From Domibacillus tundrae (GTDB taxonomy: Bacteria; Bacillota; Bacilli; Bacillales; Domibacillaceae), in NCBI RefSeq assembly GCF_000970675.1, contig NZ_LAJA01000010.1, forward strand, positions 1-64,000: a DNA stretch of 64,000 nt. Direction: 5' to 3'. Within the stretch, counting starts at the first letter, position 1; every line of letters begins with the position of its first letter. Shown here one piece after another: positions 43,843 to 52,548 of this stretch. The notes beneath the pieces were generated by a model that saw nothing but the letters and a program-made list of their open reading frames with translations, was not told the origin of the DNA and did not search any database. The translations under genes were made by a program, and so were the position numbers.

Positions 43843-45051
43843 ATGGAACGGAAGAACTTTGGCCCGTTAACGGGTGTGCAAATTTTGGACATTTCGACAA
43901 TGATCGCGGCTCCATTCGGGGCCACATTACTGGCGGATTTAGGGGCAGATGTCACAAAGGTGGAGCTGCCAAATAAGGGCGATACGCTCCGCACGGTAGG
44001 GCCTTGGAAGGACGGAGAAGCGCTTCGCTGGCCGGGTCTTGCCCGCAATAAAAAATCCGTTACGCTGAACATTCACTCGGAAGATGGGAAAGAACTTTTC
44101 CTGAAATTAATTCAAGATATTGACGTACTGATCGAAAACTTCCGACCAGGAACGCTGGAAAAATGGGGACTCGGATACGATGTTTTGAAAGCGGTTAACC
44201 CGAAATTAATTTTGATCCGTGTTTCTGGCTATGGACAAACAGGTCCTTACAGTGAAAAAGCAGGATTTGGCACACCGGGGACAGCCTTCAGCGGCCATAC
44301 GTATTTGCAGGGTTATCCGGACCGTCCGCCTGTCAGCCCTTCCTACTCACTGCTTGACTACATTACCGGTATTTATGCAGCGTTCGCGGCTGTAAGTGCA
44401 CTGTATCATCGTGATGTGAATGAAGACGGGGATGGCCAGGTTGTTGAAATGGGGTTGTATGAATCGATTTTCCGCATGCTTGAATTTTTAATTGCTGAGT
44501 ACGATCAAAACGGCAAAGTACGCGGCAGAAGCCCGGGACTTGCGGGTCATTCAAGCCCGGCCGGCACGTATGAAACAAAAGATGGCAAGTATGTTGTCCT
44601 CGTTTGCAGCACCGATTCTACATTTAACCGGCTGGCTGAAGCAATGAACCGGACGGATATGCTCGAAGATGACCGTTATTATACAAATTCGGTCCGCTTG
44701 CAAAATGATTCAGATGTACAGGAAATTGTTATTGATTTTATTAAAGGGCTTACACAGCAGGAGCTGCAGGAAAAGCTGGATGCATTTGGTGTACCGGTCA
44801 GCCCGATTTTAAGCATTGAAGATATTTTCAACGATCCTCATTATGCGGCGCGCCAAAATATTGTTGAAGTGGAGCATCCGCGCCTCGGCAAAGTAAAAGT
44901 ACCGGGGGTTGTGCCGAATTTCTCTGCTACACCGGGTGCGATCCGTTATCGGGCGCCGGAGCTTGGCGAGCATAATGAAGAGATTTTCAGCGGGAAATTA
45001 GGGTTGTCAGCCGAAAAAATGGCTGATTTAAAAGAGAAAGGGGTTATTTAA
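43843..45051 (+). CDS. Type III (CaiB/BaiF) CoA-transferase
   Basis: 402 residues. GVQILDISTMIAAPFGATLLADLGADVTKVE is the family opening and D172 in SYSLLDYITG is the catalytic aspartate that carries the CoA as mixed anhydride. It moves CoA from a donor such as succinyl-CoA to a carboxylic acid. Starts two bases after the GntR stop; lyase follows after three bases. Acceptor not certain; a 3-hydroxy-dicarboxylate fits the following lyase. Confidence 0.88.
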   Translation: MERKNFGPLTGVQILDISTMIAAPFGATLLADLGADVTKVELPNKGDTLRTVGPWKDGEALRWPGLARNKKSVTLNIHSEDGKELFLKLIQDIDVLIENFRPGTLEKWGLGYDVLKAVNPKLILIRVSGYGQTGPYSEKAGFGTPGTAFSGHTYLQGYPDRPPVSPSYSLLDYITGIYAAFAAVSALYHRDVNEDGDGQVVEMGLYESIFRMLEFLIAEYDQNGKVRGRSPGLAGHSSPAGTYETKDGKYVVLVCSTDSTFNRLAEAMNRTDMLEDDRYYTNSVRLQNDSDVQEIVIDFIKGLTQQELQEKLDAFGVPVSPILSIEDIFNDPHYAARQNIVEVEHPRLGKVKVPGVVPNFSATPGAIRYRAPELGEHNEEIFSGKLGLSAEKMADLKEKGVI

Positions 45052-45054
45052 CCA

Positions 45055-46008
45055 ATGCATGATTTATTGTTGCCTCAAAAAGTTGTGATTTGTGAAGTAG
45101 CGCCACGTGACGGATTTCAGGCGGAGCATGACTGGATTCCAACTGATACGAAAGTGGAGATTATACGCAGGCTGGCTGATACAGGCGTCAAGTCAATGGA
45201 AATTACGTCTTTTGTGCATCCAAAAGCGATTCCACAGCTCAAAGACGCAGAAGAAGTGGTATCGCGCTCACAAGACTTAACCGGCATTGCCTTTCGCGCA
45301 TTGGTGCCAAACGCAAAAGGCGCGCAGCGGGCCATTGATGTCGGGATTAAAAAGCTGAAACTTATGCTGTCTGCAACAGATTCACACAGCTTGTCGAATG
45401 CGAATGCAACCGTGGAAGAGGCGCAAAATGCATTGGAGCCGATTATTGAGCTGGCAGCAAAGCACAACGTAAAAGTCGGCGGTTCGATTTCTGTAGCATT
45501 TGGATGTCCCTATGAAGGCATTGTGCCAGTTGACCGCTTAGTGCCTGTATTAGATCGATATACTAAAATGGGTATAGATGAAGTATCGCTTGCAGATACG
45601 ACGGGAATGGCCAATCCGCGACAAGTGTACAGCTATCTTGGTCAATTAAAGCAGCAATTTCCTGAAATGACGTTTTCGATGCATCTTCACAACACACGCG
45701 GCATGGCGTTTGCTAACGCAGTGGCGGCAATGCAGCAAGGTGTTATCCATTTTGACAGCTCTGTCGGGGGACTTGGCGGCTGTCCATATGCGCCGGGAGC
45801 TACAGGCAATATTGCCACAGAAGACCTTGTCCATGGATTCGAGGAAATGGGCATTAAAACGGGCATTGATCTGGACAAAATGATTGGAACAGCAAAAGAC
45901 GTACAGCAGCTGCTCGGCAAAACCGATCAGAATAGCAGTTATATGCTGAAAGCCGGTCCATGTTCGACACTCAGTCCTAAGCCCGAGGGACAGGCAAAAA
46001 TGGGTTAA
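45055..46008 (+). CDS. Hydroxymethylglutaryl-CoA lyase-type enzyme
   Basis: 317-residue DRE-TIM metallolyase. EVAPRDGFQ holds the catalytic Arg-Asp pair, HLHNTRGMAFANA the metal-binding histidines, and GGLGGCPYAPGATGNIATED the signature loop with the catalytic cysteine. It cleaves HMG-CoA or a related 3-hydroxy-3-methyl acyl-CoA to acetyl-CoA and a keto product. Paired with the CoA-transferase it makes a two-step route from free acid. Confidence 0.88.
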   Translation: MHDLLLPQKVVICEVAPRDGFQAEHDWIPTDTKVEIIRRLADTGVKSMEITSFVHPKAIPQLKDAEEVVSRSQDLTGIAFRALVPNAKGAQRAIDVGIKKLKLMLSATDSHSLSNANATVEEAQNALEPIIELAAKHNVKVGGSISVAFGCPYEGIVPVDRLVPVLDRYTKMGIDEVSLADTTGMANPRQVYSYLGQLKQQFPEMTFSMHLHNTRGMAFANAVAAMQQGVIHFDSSVGGLGGCPYAPGATGNIATEDLVHGFEEMGIKTGIDLDKMIGTAKDVQQLLGKTDQNSSYMLKAGPCSTLSPKPEGQAKMG

Positions 46009-46020
46009 AATCCGATCTGA

Positions 46021-46057
46021 AAAGGACTGTCTCAAACTAGGAGACAGTCCTTTTTTT
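46021..46057. terminator. Bidirectional terminator between lyase and aroK
   Basis: GGACTGTCTC pairs with GAGACAGTCC around a 7-base loop with A-rich and seven-T flanks. Confidence 0.85.
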
Positions 46058-46625
46058 ATACGTTATTCGGTTCGTATAATTCCCATGCATATTTCAACGA
46101 GTCAACGATAAAGTCAGCCACTTCTTCCGCGGACCGGTGATTGATCGACAGCTTTGAATGGTTAATCGCATAAGCACTCTGCCGCTTATAAAACAGTTCT
46201 TCAATTTCAGAAATGTTTTTGCTTTGCAAAATAGGCCGGCTGTCAATTAAGAGATTAAGCCGCTCTTTCCATTCTTCCCAGGCGACATCAAGGTAAAACA
46301 CGATGCAATGATCGAGGCACGCCTTCCGAATATCCGGGTTTAAAAAGGCTCCGCCGCCAATTGACAGGACTTTCAGCTTTTCCTGCGCCAGTGAACACGT
46401 TTTTTTCTGTTCGTAATCGCGAAAAAAAGGCTCGCCGTGCTGCTCAAAGATTTCCGGAATGGTCATGCCGAAATCTGTTTCAATTTCTTTATCCACATCA
46501 ATAAAAGTTCGGTATAATTTCTTCGCCACCAGCTCACCGACTGTCGTTTTGCCGACACCCATAAAACCGATTAGCACAATTGTTTTCTGTCTCGCAGACG
46601 TCCGCACATTATTCAATCGAAACAC
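46056..46625 (-). CDS. aroK: Shikimate kinase
   Basis: 189 residues. Walker A GFMGVGKTT, the shikimate-binding DVDKEIE and SIGGGAF and the lid near DSRPIL give AroK; the ending DSLKYAWELYEP is close to B. subtilis AroK. It phosphorylates shikimate in aromatic amino acid synthesis. The gene is a housekeeping island between catabolic operons. Confidence 0.88.
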   Translation of the reverse strand: MFRLNNVRTSARQKTIVLIGFMGVGKTTVGELVAKKLYRTFIDVDKEIETDFGMTIPEIFEQHGEPFFRDYEQKKTCSLAQEKLKVLSIGGGAFLNPDIRKACLDHCIVFYLDVAWEEWKERLNLLIDSRPILQSKNISEIEELFYKRQSAYAINHSKLSINHRSAEEVADFIVDSLKYAWELYEPNNV

Positions 46626-46695
46626 TACTCTCTCTAATATGAATTACCTTTTAGTATAGTACAGCCGTGCAGTATCGTAAATATTTTTTGGAATT

Positions 46696-48042
46696 TTAAA
46701 AAAATAACCCGATGCTGTATGCAATTAAAATACTGGCGCCCATATAAAGCAAAGCGTATCGTACATTCCAGCGGACAATGTGAAACGGATTGACACGCAT
46801 AAGTTCGGATAAAATAGATACGGATAAATTAAATGGGCTGTACATGACCGTTGCCAGGCTGCATGTAATGAGGACGATCGTCAATGATACAGAAGCCACT
46901 TCCGGCAGTACCGGCCGCAACAGCTCCCCAAGCAATGTAATCGAGACAAGAGGGTGAAACCCAGTCAGTGAGGTCACAAAAAAATACAAGCCGATCATAA
47001 AGTAAAACAGCAATGTCTGATCGGATACACTGCGAAACCCGTCCTGTAAAATGGACAGGGCACCGGACTCTGCGAGCATGCTGACAAATAAGCCTGCACT
47101 TAAAAACATAAAGAAATAATTGGACAATCCTGCTGTTCGTTCTTTCCAGTAGGGAATTGTTACGCGTATGTAACGTTTCTGCTTTTTAATGAGCAGCGCC
47201 CAAAAAAATGAAATCGGAATGATCACAATGACAACAGACAGCAAATAGCCTTTCTGGAAAAAGTGCTGGAAAACGGATGTTAATAAAATAAACAACAGCA
47301 GCATGCCGCCCATTTCCATCATCTTTCGTTTCACATTCGCCGCTGATTGCAACGCATCCGCAATGTGCAGCCCGAATTCCCGGTATTTAAAAAATGAAAT
47401 AGTGTAGTCGATTGCGGCGAAAAGCAAGACGATCAAAAACATCGGCACGATCACTTCATAGTACGTTTTTCCAGTCATATCGAGTGAGGCACTGACCATG
47501 ACCTCCATAGGACTCCAAGAAAGGCACAGTGCATACCCGCGTAAAAGACTCCCGGACAAAAACGAGTTCGCAGTTTCTTTTGGCAGCTTTTTCAACGTTT
47601 GCTGAAGCGAATTTTTTAAAAGCGGAATTGTCGCGATATTTAAAAACAGCCCAAGCATGTGTGAAACGATAAAACTGCGACGGTAAAGCTTATCCAGCGT
47701 CTGAATGTCACGTCGGAGCAAAACATTCAAGTTTGTATCGTAATGGCCGACGCGAATGATCGAATTTAAAAAAGGAAGCACGAGAAAAAGAGACATAACG
47801 CCAAGCATTGAATCGAAATATAAGAAAAAAGAATACCAGGGCAAATTTTGAACGAAAAAAAGACTGGCTCCAATAATAAAAAAAATAAGACCTGAATAAA
47901 AGTAGAGACCTTGGGATCTTAAAGAAGCGGTCAAGAGTGTCAAAAAGGCAACAGCTCCAACTATATAGTGAAGCAACGAAGCATTAATAAAAACCGACAG
48001 TATAAATAAGATAATTAATGCGGGATATAGAACTAAAACCAT
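46696..48042 (-). CDS. Uncharacterised polytopic membrane transporter-like protein
   Basis: 448 residues with about 12 hydrophobic helices and few charged loops. Not matched with confidence to a family; the broken-helix-like SLTGFHPLVSITLLGELLRP and the CSLATVMYSPFNLSVSILSE stretch resemble the ion-transporter (IT) superfamily. It diverges from the aldehyde dehydrogenase operon across a 254-base region with cre and LacI-type sites, so it may move a pathway substrate or product. Function is inference only. Confidence 0.7.
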   Translation of the reverse strand: MVLVLYPALIILFILSVFINASLLHYIVGAVAFLTLLTASLRSQGLYFYSGLIFFIIGASLFFVQNLPWYSFFLYFDSMLGVMSLFLVLPFLNSIIRVGHYDTNLNVLLRRDIQTLDKLYRRSFIVSHMLGLFLNIATIPLLKNSLQQTLKKLPKETANSFLSGSLLRGYALCLSWSPMEVMVSASLDMTGKTYYEVIVPMFLIVLLFAAIDYTISFFKYREFGLHIADALQSAANVKRKMMEMGGMLLLFILLTSVFQHFFQKGYLLSVVIVIIPISFFWALLIKKQKRYIRVTIPYWKERTAGLSNYFFMFLSAGLFVSMLAESGALSILQDGFRSVSDQTLLFYFMIGLYFFVTSLTGFHPLVSITLLGELLRPVLPEVASVSLTIVLITCSLATVMYSPFNLSVSILSELMRVNPFHIVRWNVRYALLYMGASILIAYSIGLFF

Positions 48043-48156
48043 TTTTTCACCACTTTCTGGATCGATCCATTATTAATTAAACGTAGCAAAGTTTTTTAAA
48101 ACCGTCCATGAAATATTTCGATCATCTAAATAGTTAACGGAAAAATGTAAAAAGTA

Positions 48157-48185
48157 TTGCACGATGAAATAAATTCATGTAAGAT
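48157..48185 (+). promoter_or_regulatory. Possible sigma-A promoter of the aldehyde dehydrogenase operon
   Basis: TTGCAC, 17 bases, TAAGAT. Directly followed by a cre site and then two LacI-type operators, the same order as promoter, operators and cre before the TRAP genes. Confidence 0.5.
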
Positions 48186-48187
48186 GA

Positions 48188-48202
48188 TGTTAACGCTTTC
48201 AA
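48188..48202 (-). promoter_or_regulatory. CcpA cre site before the aldehyde dehydrogenase operon
   Basis: Minus-strand TTGAAAGCGTTAACA fits WTGNAANCGNWNNCW at every position and lies at the expected transcription start. Confidence 0.75.
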
Positions 48203-48232
48203 TAAAGAAAGTCTTTTATTTTGATCGTTCAT

Positions 48233-48244
48233 TAGATCGATCTA
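48233..48244. promoter_or_regulatory. LacI-type operator O3
   Basis: TAGATCGATCTA, perfect 12-bp core shared with the TRAP operators, 28 bases centre to centre from O4. Confidence 0.75.
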
Positions 48245-48259
48245 CTAAAAGGCGGAATT

Positions 48260-48273
48260 TTAGATCGATCTAA
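48260..48273. promoter_or_regulatory. LacI-type operator O4
   Basis: TTAGATCGATCTAA, perfect 14-bp palindrome, 24 bases before the aldehyde dehydrogenase ATG. Confidence 0.78.
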
Positions 48274-48296
48274 TAAATAAAAAGCAGGTGATCTGA

Positions 48297-49733
48297 ATGT
48301 CAGAATTCAAAAAAGCAAAACCATTTATTAACGGAGAATGGCTGGAAGGAAACCGTGAAACGATCCAAATGAAAAGCCCGTACTCTGGTGAAGTGATCGG
48401 CAGCCAGGTAATTGCCACGATGGAGGATACGGAAAACGCGCTTCAAGCCGCTTTTAATACAAAAAAAGAAATTGCTTCGATTCCGGCTCATGAACGGGCG
48501 CGCATTTTGAAAAAAGCGTCTGTTTTGTTGGAAGAACGAAAAGAAGAATTTGCCCGCCTTATTTCAATGGAGCTTGGCAAGCCGCTGAAAAACACACTGG
48601 ATGAAGTTGCCCGTTCAGTAGAAACCCTTGAATTATCGGGAGAAGAAGCAAAACGGCTGAACGGTCAAAGCATGCCGGGTGACGCGTCTGAACGAGGAAC
48701 AAATGCCATTGCTGTCACATTCCGCGTTCCGGTTGGTGTGATTGCAGCGATTACACCATTTAACGCACCGCTGAACCTCGTCTGTCATAAAGTCGGACCG
48801 GCTTTTGCTGCGGGAAACAGCACCATTTTAAAGCCAGCTCCTCAGACGTCATTAATTGCAACCGCTTTATTGGAACTTTTGCTTGAAGCAGGATTTCCGA
48901 AAAACGCGGTCAACATGGTGCTCGGCGGTGTTGAAAGCGGCCAGGCCATCGTCAAGGATGAACGGGTCAACGTCATTTCGTTTACTGGCGGTATTGTTGC
49001 CAGCCGCAACATTTGCGCTATTGCAGGGATGAAAAAAGTATTGCTTGAGCTTGGCGGCAACGCGGCGACGATTGTTCACGAAGATGCCGATTTGGATCGG
49101 GCAGCTGCGATGTGTGCGAGAACGGGCTTCAGCAACTCCGGTCAAAGCTGCATTTCAGTGCAACGCATTTACGTGCATCAAAATGTCGTTCCGGAATTTA
49201 AAGAGAAATTGAAAACCGAAGTAGAAAAGCTGAAAGTCGGCGATCCGCTCGATCCGGCAACCGATGTTGGCACGCTAGTCGATGAAAAAGCAGCCGGCCG
49301 GATCATTGATTGGATCGATCTAGCTGTAAAAGAAGGGGCTGAAATTGTGACGGGCGGCAAACAAAACGGCGCCAACGTCATGCCGACCATTTTACTGAAT
49401 CCGCCGAAATCAGCGAATGTCGTCTGTCAAGAAGTATTCGGACCGATCGTCAGCATCATTCCATATGAAACGTTTGAAGATGCGGTAGCGCAGGCAAATG
49501 ATTCCGACTTTGGCCTGCAGGCGGGTATTTTCACGAATCAGCTTGACCTTGCCTACAAAGCGGCACACGAACTGGAAGTCGGCGGCGTGGTTATTAACGG
49601 TACATCTAATTTCCGTCTGGATCACTGGCCATATGGCGGCGTGAAAAACAGTGGCATCGGACGCGAGGGCCCGCGTTTTGCGATTGAAGACATGACCGAA
49701 TCCAAAATGATCGTGCTTCAGCTTCCGGTGTGA
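48297..49733 (+). CDS. NAD(P)-dependent aldehyde dehydrogenase
   Basis: 478 residues. ITPFNAPLNLVCHKVGPAFAAGN is the cofactor loop, LLELGGNAA carries the general base and FSNSGQSCISVQRI the catalytic cysteine. It belongs to the same broad semialdehyde group as the enzyme at 14765. AAGCAGGTGATC precedes the ATG. First gene of a LacI/CcpA-controlled operon with an alcohol dehydrogenase, a thiamine diphosphate enzyme and a sugar-isomerase-like protein. Confidence 0.88.
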   Translation: MSEFKKAKPFINGEWLEGNRETIQMKSPYSGEVIGSQVIATMEDTENALQAAFNTKKEIASIPAHERARILKKASVLLEERKEEFARLISMELGKPLKNTLDEVARSVETLELSGEEAKRLNGQSMPGDASERGTNAIAVTFRVPVGVIAAITPFNAPLNLVCHKVGPAFAAGNSTILKPAPQTSLIATALLELLLEAGFPKNAVNMVLGGVESGQAIVKDERVNVISFTGGIVASRNICAIAGMKKVLLELGGNAATIVHEDADLDRAAAMCARTGFSNSGQSCISVQRIYVHQNVVPEFKEKLKTEVEKLKVGDPLDPATDVGTLVDEKAAGRIIDWIDLAVKEGAEIVTGGKQNGANVMPTILLNPPKSANVVCQEVFGPIVSIIPYETFEDAVAQANDSDFGLQAGIFTNQLDLAYKAAHELEVGGVVINGTSNFRLDHWPYGGVKNSGIGREGPRFAIEDMTESKMIVLQLPV

Positions 49734-49737
49734 CACG

Positions 49738-50787
49738 ATGAGTATATTAAAGCAAAACCTCGATCAAGATGTGGTGGTGAAGAAGATGCGCAGCTTATAT
49801 TTGGCGGGACCCGGCGATGTGTCGTTAAAAGAAGACGCCGTCGCCCGGACGCCTGAACAGGATGAAGTAAAAATAAAGTTAATTTATGGCGGCATTTGCG
49901 GTTCAGACGTTGGCGTATATAAAGGGAAAATTGCCCACGCAGCGTATCCAATTACGCCCGGTCATGAACTGCTCGGAACGGTTATTGAAAAAGGAGAAGA
50001 TGTTGCTGTACCAATTGGAACACGCGTCGTTATTCAGCCCAATTCCTACTGCGGCGAATGTGAGCAATGCCAAAAAAGAAAAACCAATCTTTGTATATCA
50101 AAAAAGTCACTTGGTGTGAACACAGATGGCGGCTTTGCGGAAGAATTTACGATTTCAGCGAAATACATTTTGCCGGTCCCGGATGAATTGTCAGATGAAC
50201 GGGCTGTTTTAATCGAACCGTTCGCTGTTGTGGTTCATGCATTTAAACGGGTGAACATAACGAATGAAACAACTGTCGCCGTGATCGGATGCGGAACAGA
50301 AGGCCAGCTGGCGATTGCGCTCGCGTCTCATCTCGGTGCATCCATTACAGCGATTGATATTAATGAATCAAAACTGGCAGATGTTTCGGCTTATGGAAAT
50401 ATCCAAACATATACACCACTTGATGTTCCACAAAATGCAGCATTTGACGTGGTCATTGAAGCGGCCGGTGTCAAGCAGGCAGTTGAGCAGGCGGTCGATA
50501 TCGTCAAGCCGGGTGGCGACATTGTGTTAATCGGCTTAACGGCAGAGGCAACACTGCCTATTTTAAAAATTGTCCGCAGTGAAATATCGATTCATGGCAG
50601 CATCATTTACAACTTTCCTATTGATTTTGTCCAAAGTGTTGACTATTTACGCCTTCCGGACTTTGTGATTGATCCAGTCATTGCCGATATTATTCCACTG
50701 CATGAATATGAACGCGCTTATGAAAAGGCAGCAGCCGGCCAGTGTGCCAAAATTATTTTGAACTTCAAGGAGGATTTCCGACCATGA
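49738..50787 (+). CDS. Zinc-dependent alcohol dehydrogenase (MDR, sorbitol/threonine DH type)
   Basis: 349 residues. GGICGSDVGVYKG and PGHELLGTVIEKG hold catalytic zinc ligands, CGECEQCQKRKTNLC the structural zinc site, and VAVIGCGTEGQLAIALA the Rossmann fold. Start at 49738 lies four bases after the dehydrogenase stop with GGTG upstream; an internal ATG at 49786 (MRSLYLAGPGDV) has GGTGGTG and fits the family start better, so the first 16 residues are doubtful. Stop overlaps the next start (ATGA). Confidence 0.87.
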   Translation: MSILKQNLDQDVVVKKMRSLYLAGPGDVSLKEDAVARTPEQDEVKIKLIYGGICGSDVGVYKGKIAHAAYPITPGHELLGTVIEKGEDVAVPIGTRVVIQPNSYCGECEQCQKRKTNLCISKKSLGVNTDGGFAEEFTISAKYILPVPDELSDERAVLIEPFAVVVHAFKRVNITNETTVAVIGCGTEGQLAIALASHLGASITAIDINESKLADVSAYGNIQTYTPLDVPQNAAFDVVIEAAGVKQAVEQAVDIVKPGGDIVLIGLTAEATLPILKIVRSEISIHGSIIYNFPIDFVQSVDYLRLPDFVIDPVIADIIPLHEYERAYEKAAAGQCAKIILNFKEDFRP

Positions 50788-52529
50788 AAGAATTGATCTC
50801 CCGACAATTAGTCAAATACTTAGAAAACCGTGGCGTTGAACATATCTTCGGTCTTTGTGGACATACAAATATCGCAGTCTTAACAGAGCTTGAAAAAAGC
50901 TCGATCAAGTTTGTGAATGTGCGTCATGAACAAGTCGCCTCACATGCGGCAGATGGCTATGCACGGGCGAAAAAGCAGACATCTGTTGTGCTCAGCCACG
51001 TGGGACCGGGTCTCACCAATGCGGCGACAGGTGTCGCAAACGCGGCGTTCGACTGTACTCCGATGGTGGTTATTGCCGGTGATATTCCGAGCCATTATTA
51101 CGGGAAGCACCCGCACCAGGAAGTGAATCTTCATGCAGATGCCGCGCAGTATGAAATTTACCGTCCATTCGTAAAGCGTGCCTGGCGCGTAGACAGTCCG
51201 CACCTTTTGCCGGAAATTTTAGAGAAAGCGTTCCAGCTGGCAGAAACGGGTACGCCGGGTCCGGTTCTTGTTTCTGTGCCGATGGACATTTTCTCAAAAG
51301 AAATCGATACGGCGCTATTCGAAAAGCAAACCCATCATACGAAGTCGCTTCAAAAACCATCGATTGATGAAGAAACAGCGGAAACGATTATTCGCACATT
51401 GCTGGAGGCCCAAAACCCCGTCATTTACGCGGGCGGCGGCATTTTGCTTGCCGATGCGGCGGAAGAACTAGCGGAATTCGTCAACCACTTAGATATCCCG
51501 GTAGCGCATTCTTTGATGGGCAAGGGCGCCGTAGCGGATGACAATCCGCTCGTGCTCGGCATGACCGGCTTCTGGGGCACGAAGTTCATTAACGACAAAT
51601 GTAAGGAAGCCGATTATATTTTTGCCCTCGGCACCCGTTTTGCGGAAGCAGACAGCAGCTCGTGGGAAGAAGACTTTACGTTTAACTTCCCACCGACAAA
51701 ACTGATTCAGATCGACATTGAACCGAGTGAGATCGGCCGTAATTACCCGGTTGAAATTGGCGCAGTAGCAGACTTGAAGCAAGCTTTGATGGTCTTGAAT
51801 CGCGTAGCGAAACGCATTCTGCCGGAAGGACGTCAAAATGAAGAACTAAAAGCAGAAATTGCAGCAGAGAAAAAAGCATTTAAAGAAAGCAACCAAAAAT
51901 ATGCGACAGACAACAGCTTTCCGATGCAGCCGCAGCGTATTTTAGCGGATGTACGTGATGTTCTCCCGCGTGACGCGTTTATTACGACGGACGTCGGCTG
52001 GAACAAAAATGGCGTCGGACAGCAGTTTGACATTTTAACACCAGGCACCATTTTAACACCAGGCGGCTTCGCGACAATGGGCTTCGGCGCCCCTGCAGCA
52101 CTTGGCGCAAAGCTCGCCCATCCGGACCGCGTCGTTGTATCCCTTGTCGGTGACGGAGGCTTCGGGCAAAACCCGGCGCTTCTGGCAACAGCAGCGGAAG
52201 AAAATATTCCGGTAATCTGGATCATCATGAACAACTCTGCATTCGGCACAATTGCCGGCCTGCAAAAAGCCCATTATGGCACGACGCTCGGCACGTTGTT
52301 TGAAAAATCACCGGATTTCGCAGCCATTGCCCGCGCGTATGGAGTAGAAGGCGTGAAAATTGAAAAAGCAGAAGAATTTAAGCCGGCTTTGGAAGCGGCG
52401 ATTGGAGCGAATAAGCCGGTCGTCATTGATGTTGCTATGCTCAACAATCCGGTGCCGACTGCGGGACACTGGAACATCATGGATATTTATTCGCCAGGAA
52501 AAACCGTCCACCACGTCTCAACGAACTAA
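50784..52529 (+). CDS. Thiamine diphosphate enzyme, acetolactate synthase-like
   Basis: 581 residues in the three-domain PYR / central / PP order. The PYR-domain glutamate E49 is present (NVRHEQVASHAADGYARA) and the PP domain has GDGGFGQNPALLATAAEENI with the closing NN. Presence of E49 argues against glyoxylate carboligase, which lacks it. Candidates are a 2-oxo acid decarboxylase, acetolactate-type carboligase or sulfoacetaldehyde acetyltransferase-like enzyme. AAGGAGG is nine bases before ATG 50784. Coupled to the gene before by ATGA. Confidence 0.85.
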   Translation: MKELISRQLVKYLENRGVEHIFGLCGHTNIAVLTELEKSSIKFVNVRHEQVASHAADGYARAKKQTSVVLSHVGPGLTNAATGVANAAFDCTPMVVIAGDIPSHYYGKHPHQEVNLHADAAQYEIYRPFVKRAWRVDSPHLLPEILEKAFQLAETGTPGPVLVSVPMDIFSKEIDTALFEKQTHHTKSLQKPSIDEETAETIIRTLLEAQNPVIYAGGGILLADAAEELAEFVNHLDIPVAHSLMGKGAVADDNPLVLGMTGFWGTKFINDKCKEADYIFALGTRFAEADSSSWEEDFTFNFPPTKLIQIDIEPSEIGRNYPVEIGAVADLKQALMVLNRVAKRILPEGRQNEELKAEIAAEKKAFKESNQKYATDNSFPMQPQRILADVRDVLPRDAFITTDVGWNKNGVGQQFDILTPGTILTPGGFATMGFGAPAALGAKLAHPDRVVVSLVGDGGFGQNPALLATAAEENIPVIWIIMNNSAFGTIAGLQKAHYGTTLGTLFEKSPDFAAIARAYGVEGVKIEKAEEFKPALEAAIGANKPVVIDVAMLNNPVPTAGHWNIMDIYSPGKTVHHVSTN

Positions 52530-52548
52530 TGAATGGGGGAGCAAACAG

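Noticed and set aside
50784-52529. Glyoxylate carboligase for the thiamine diphosphate enzyme
   Set aside because: The PYR-domain glutamate (E49) is present, whereas glyoxylate carboligase has lost it.
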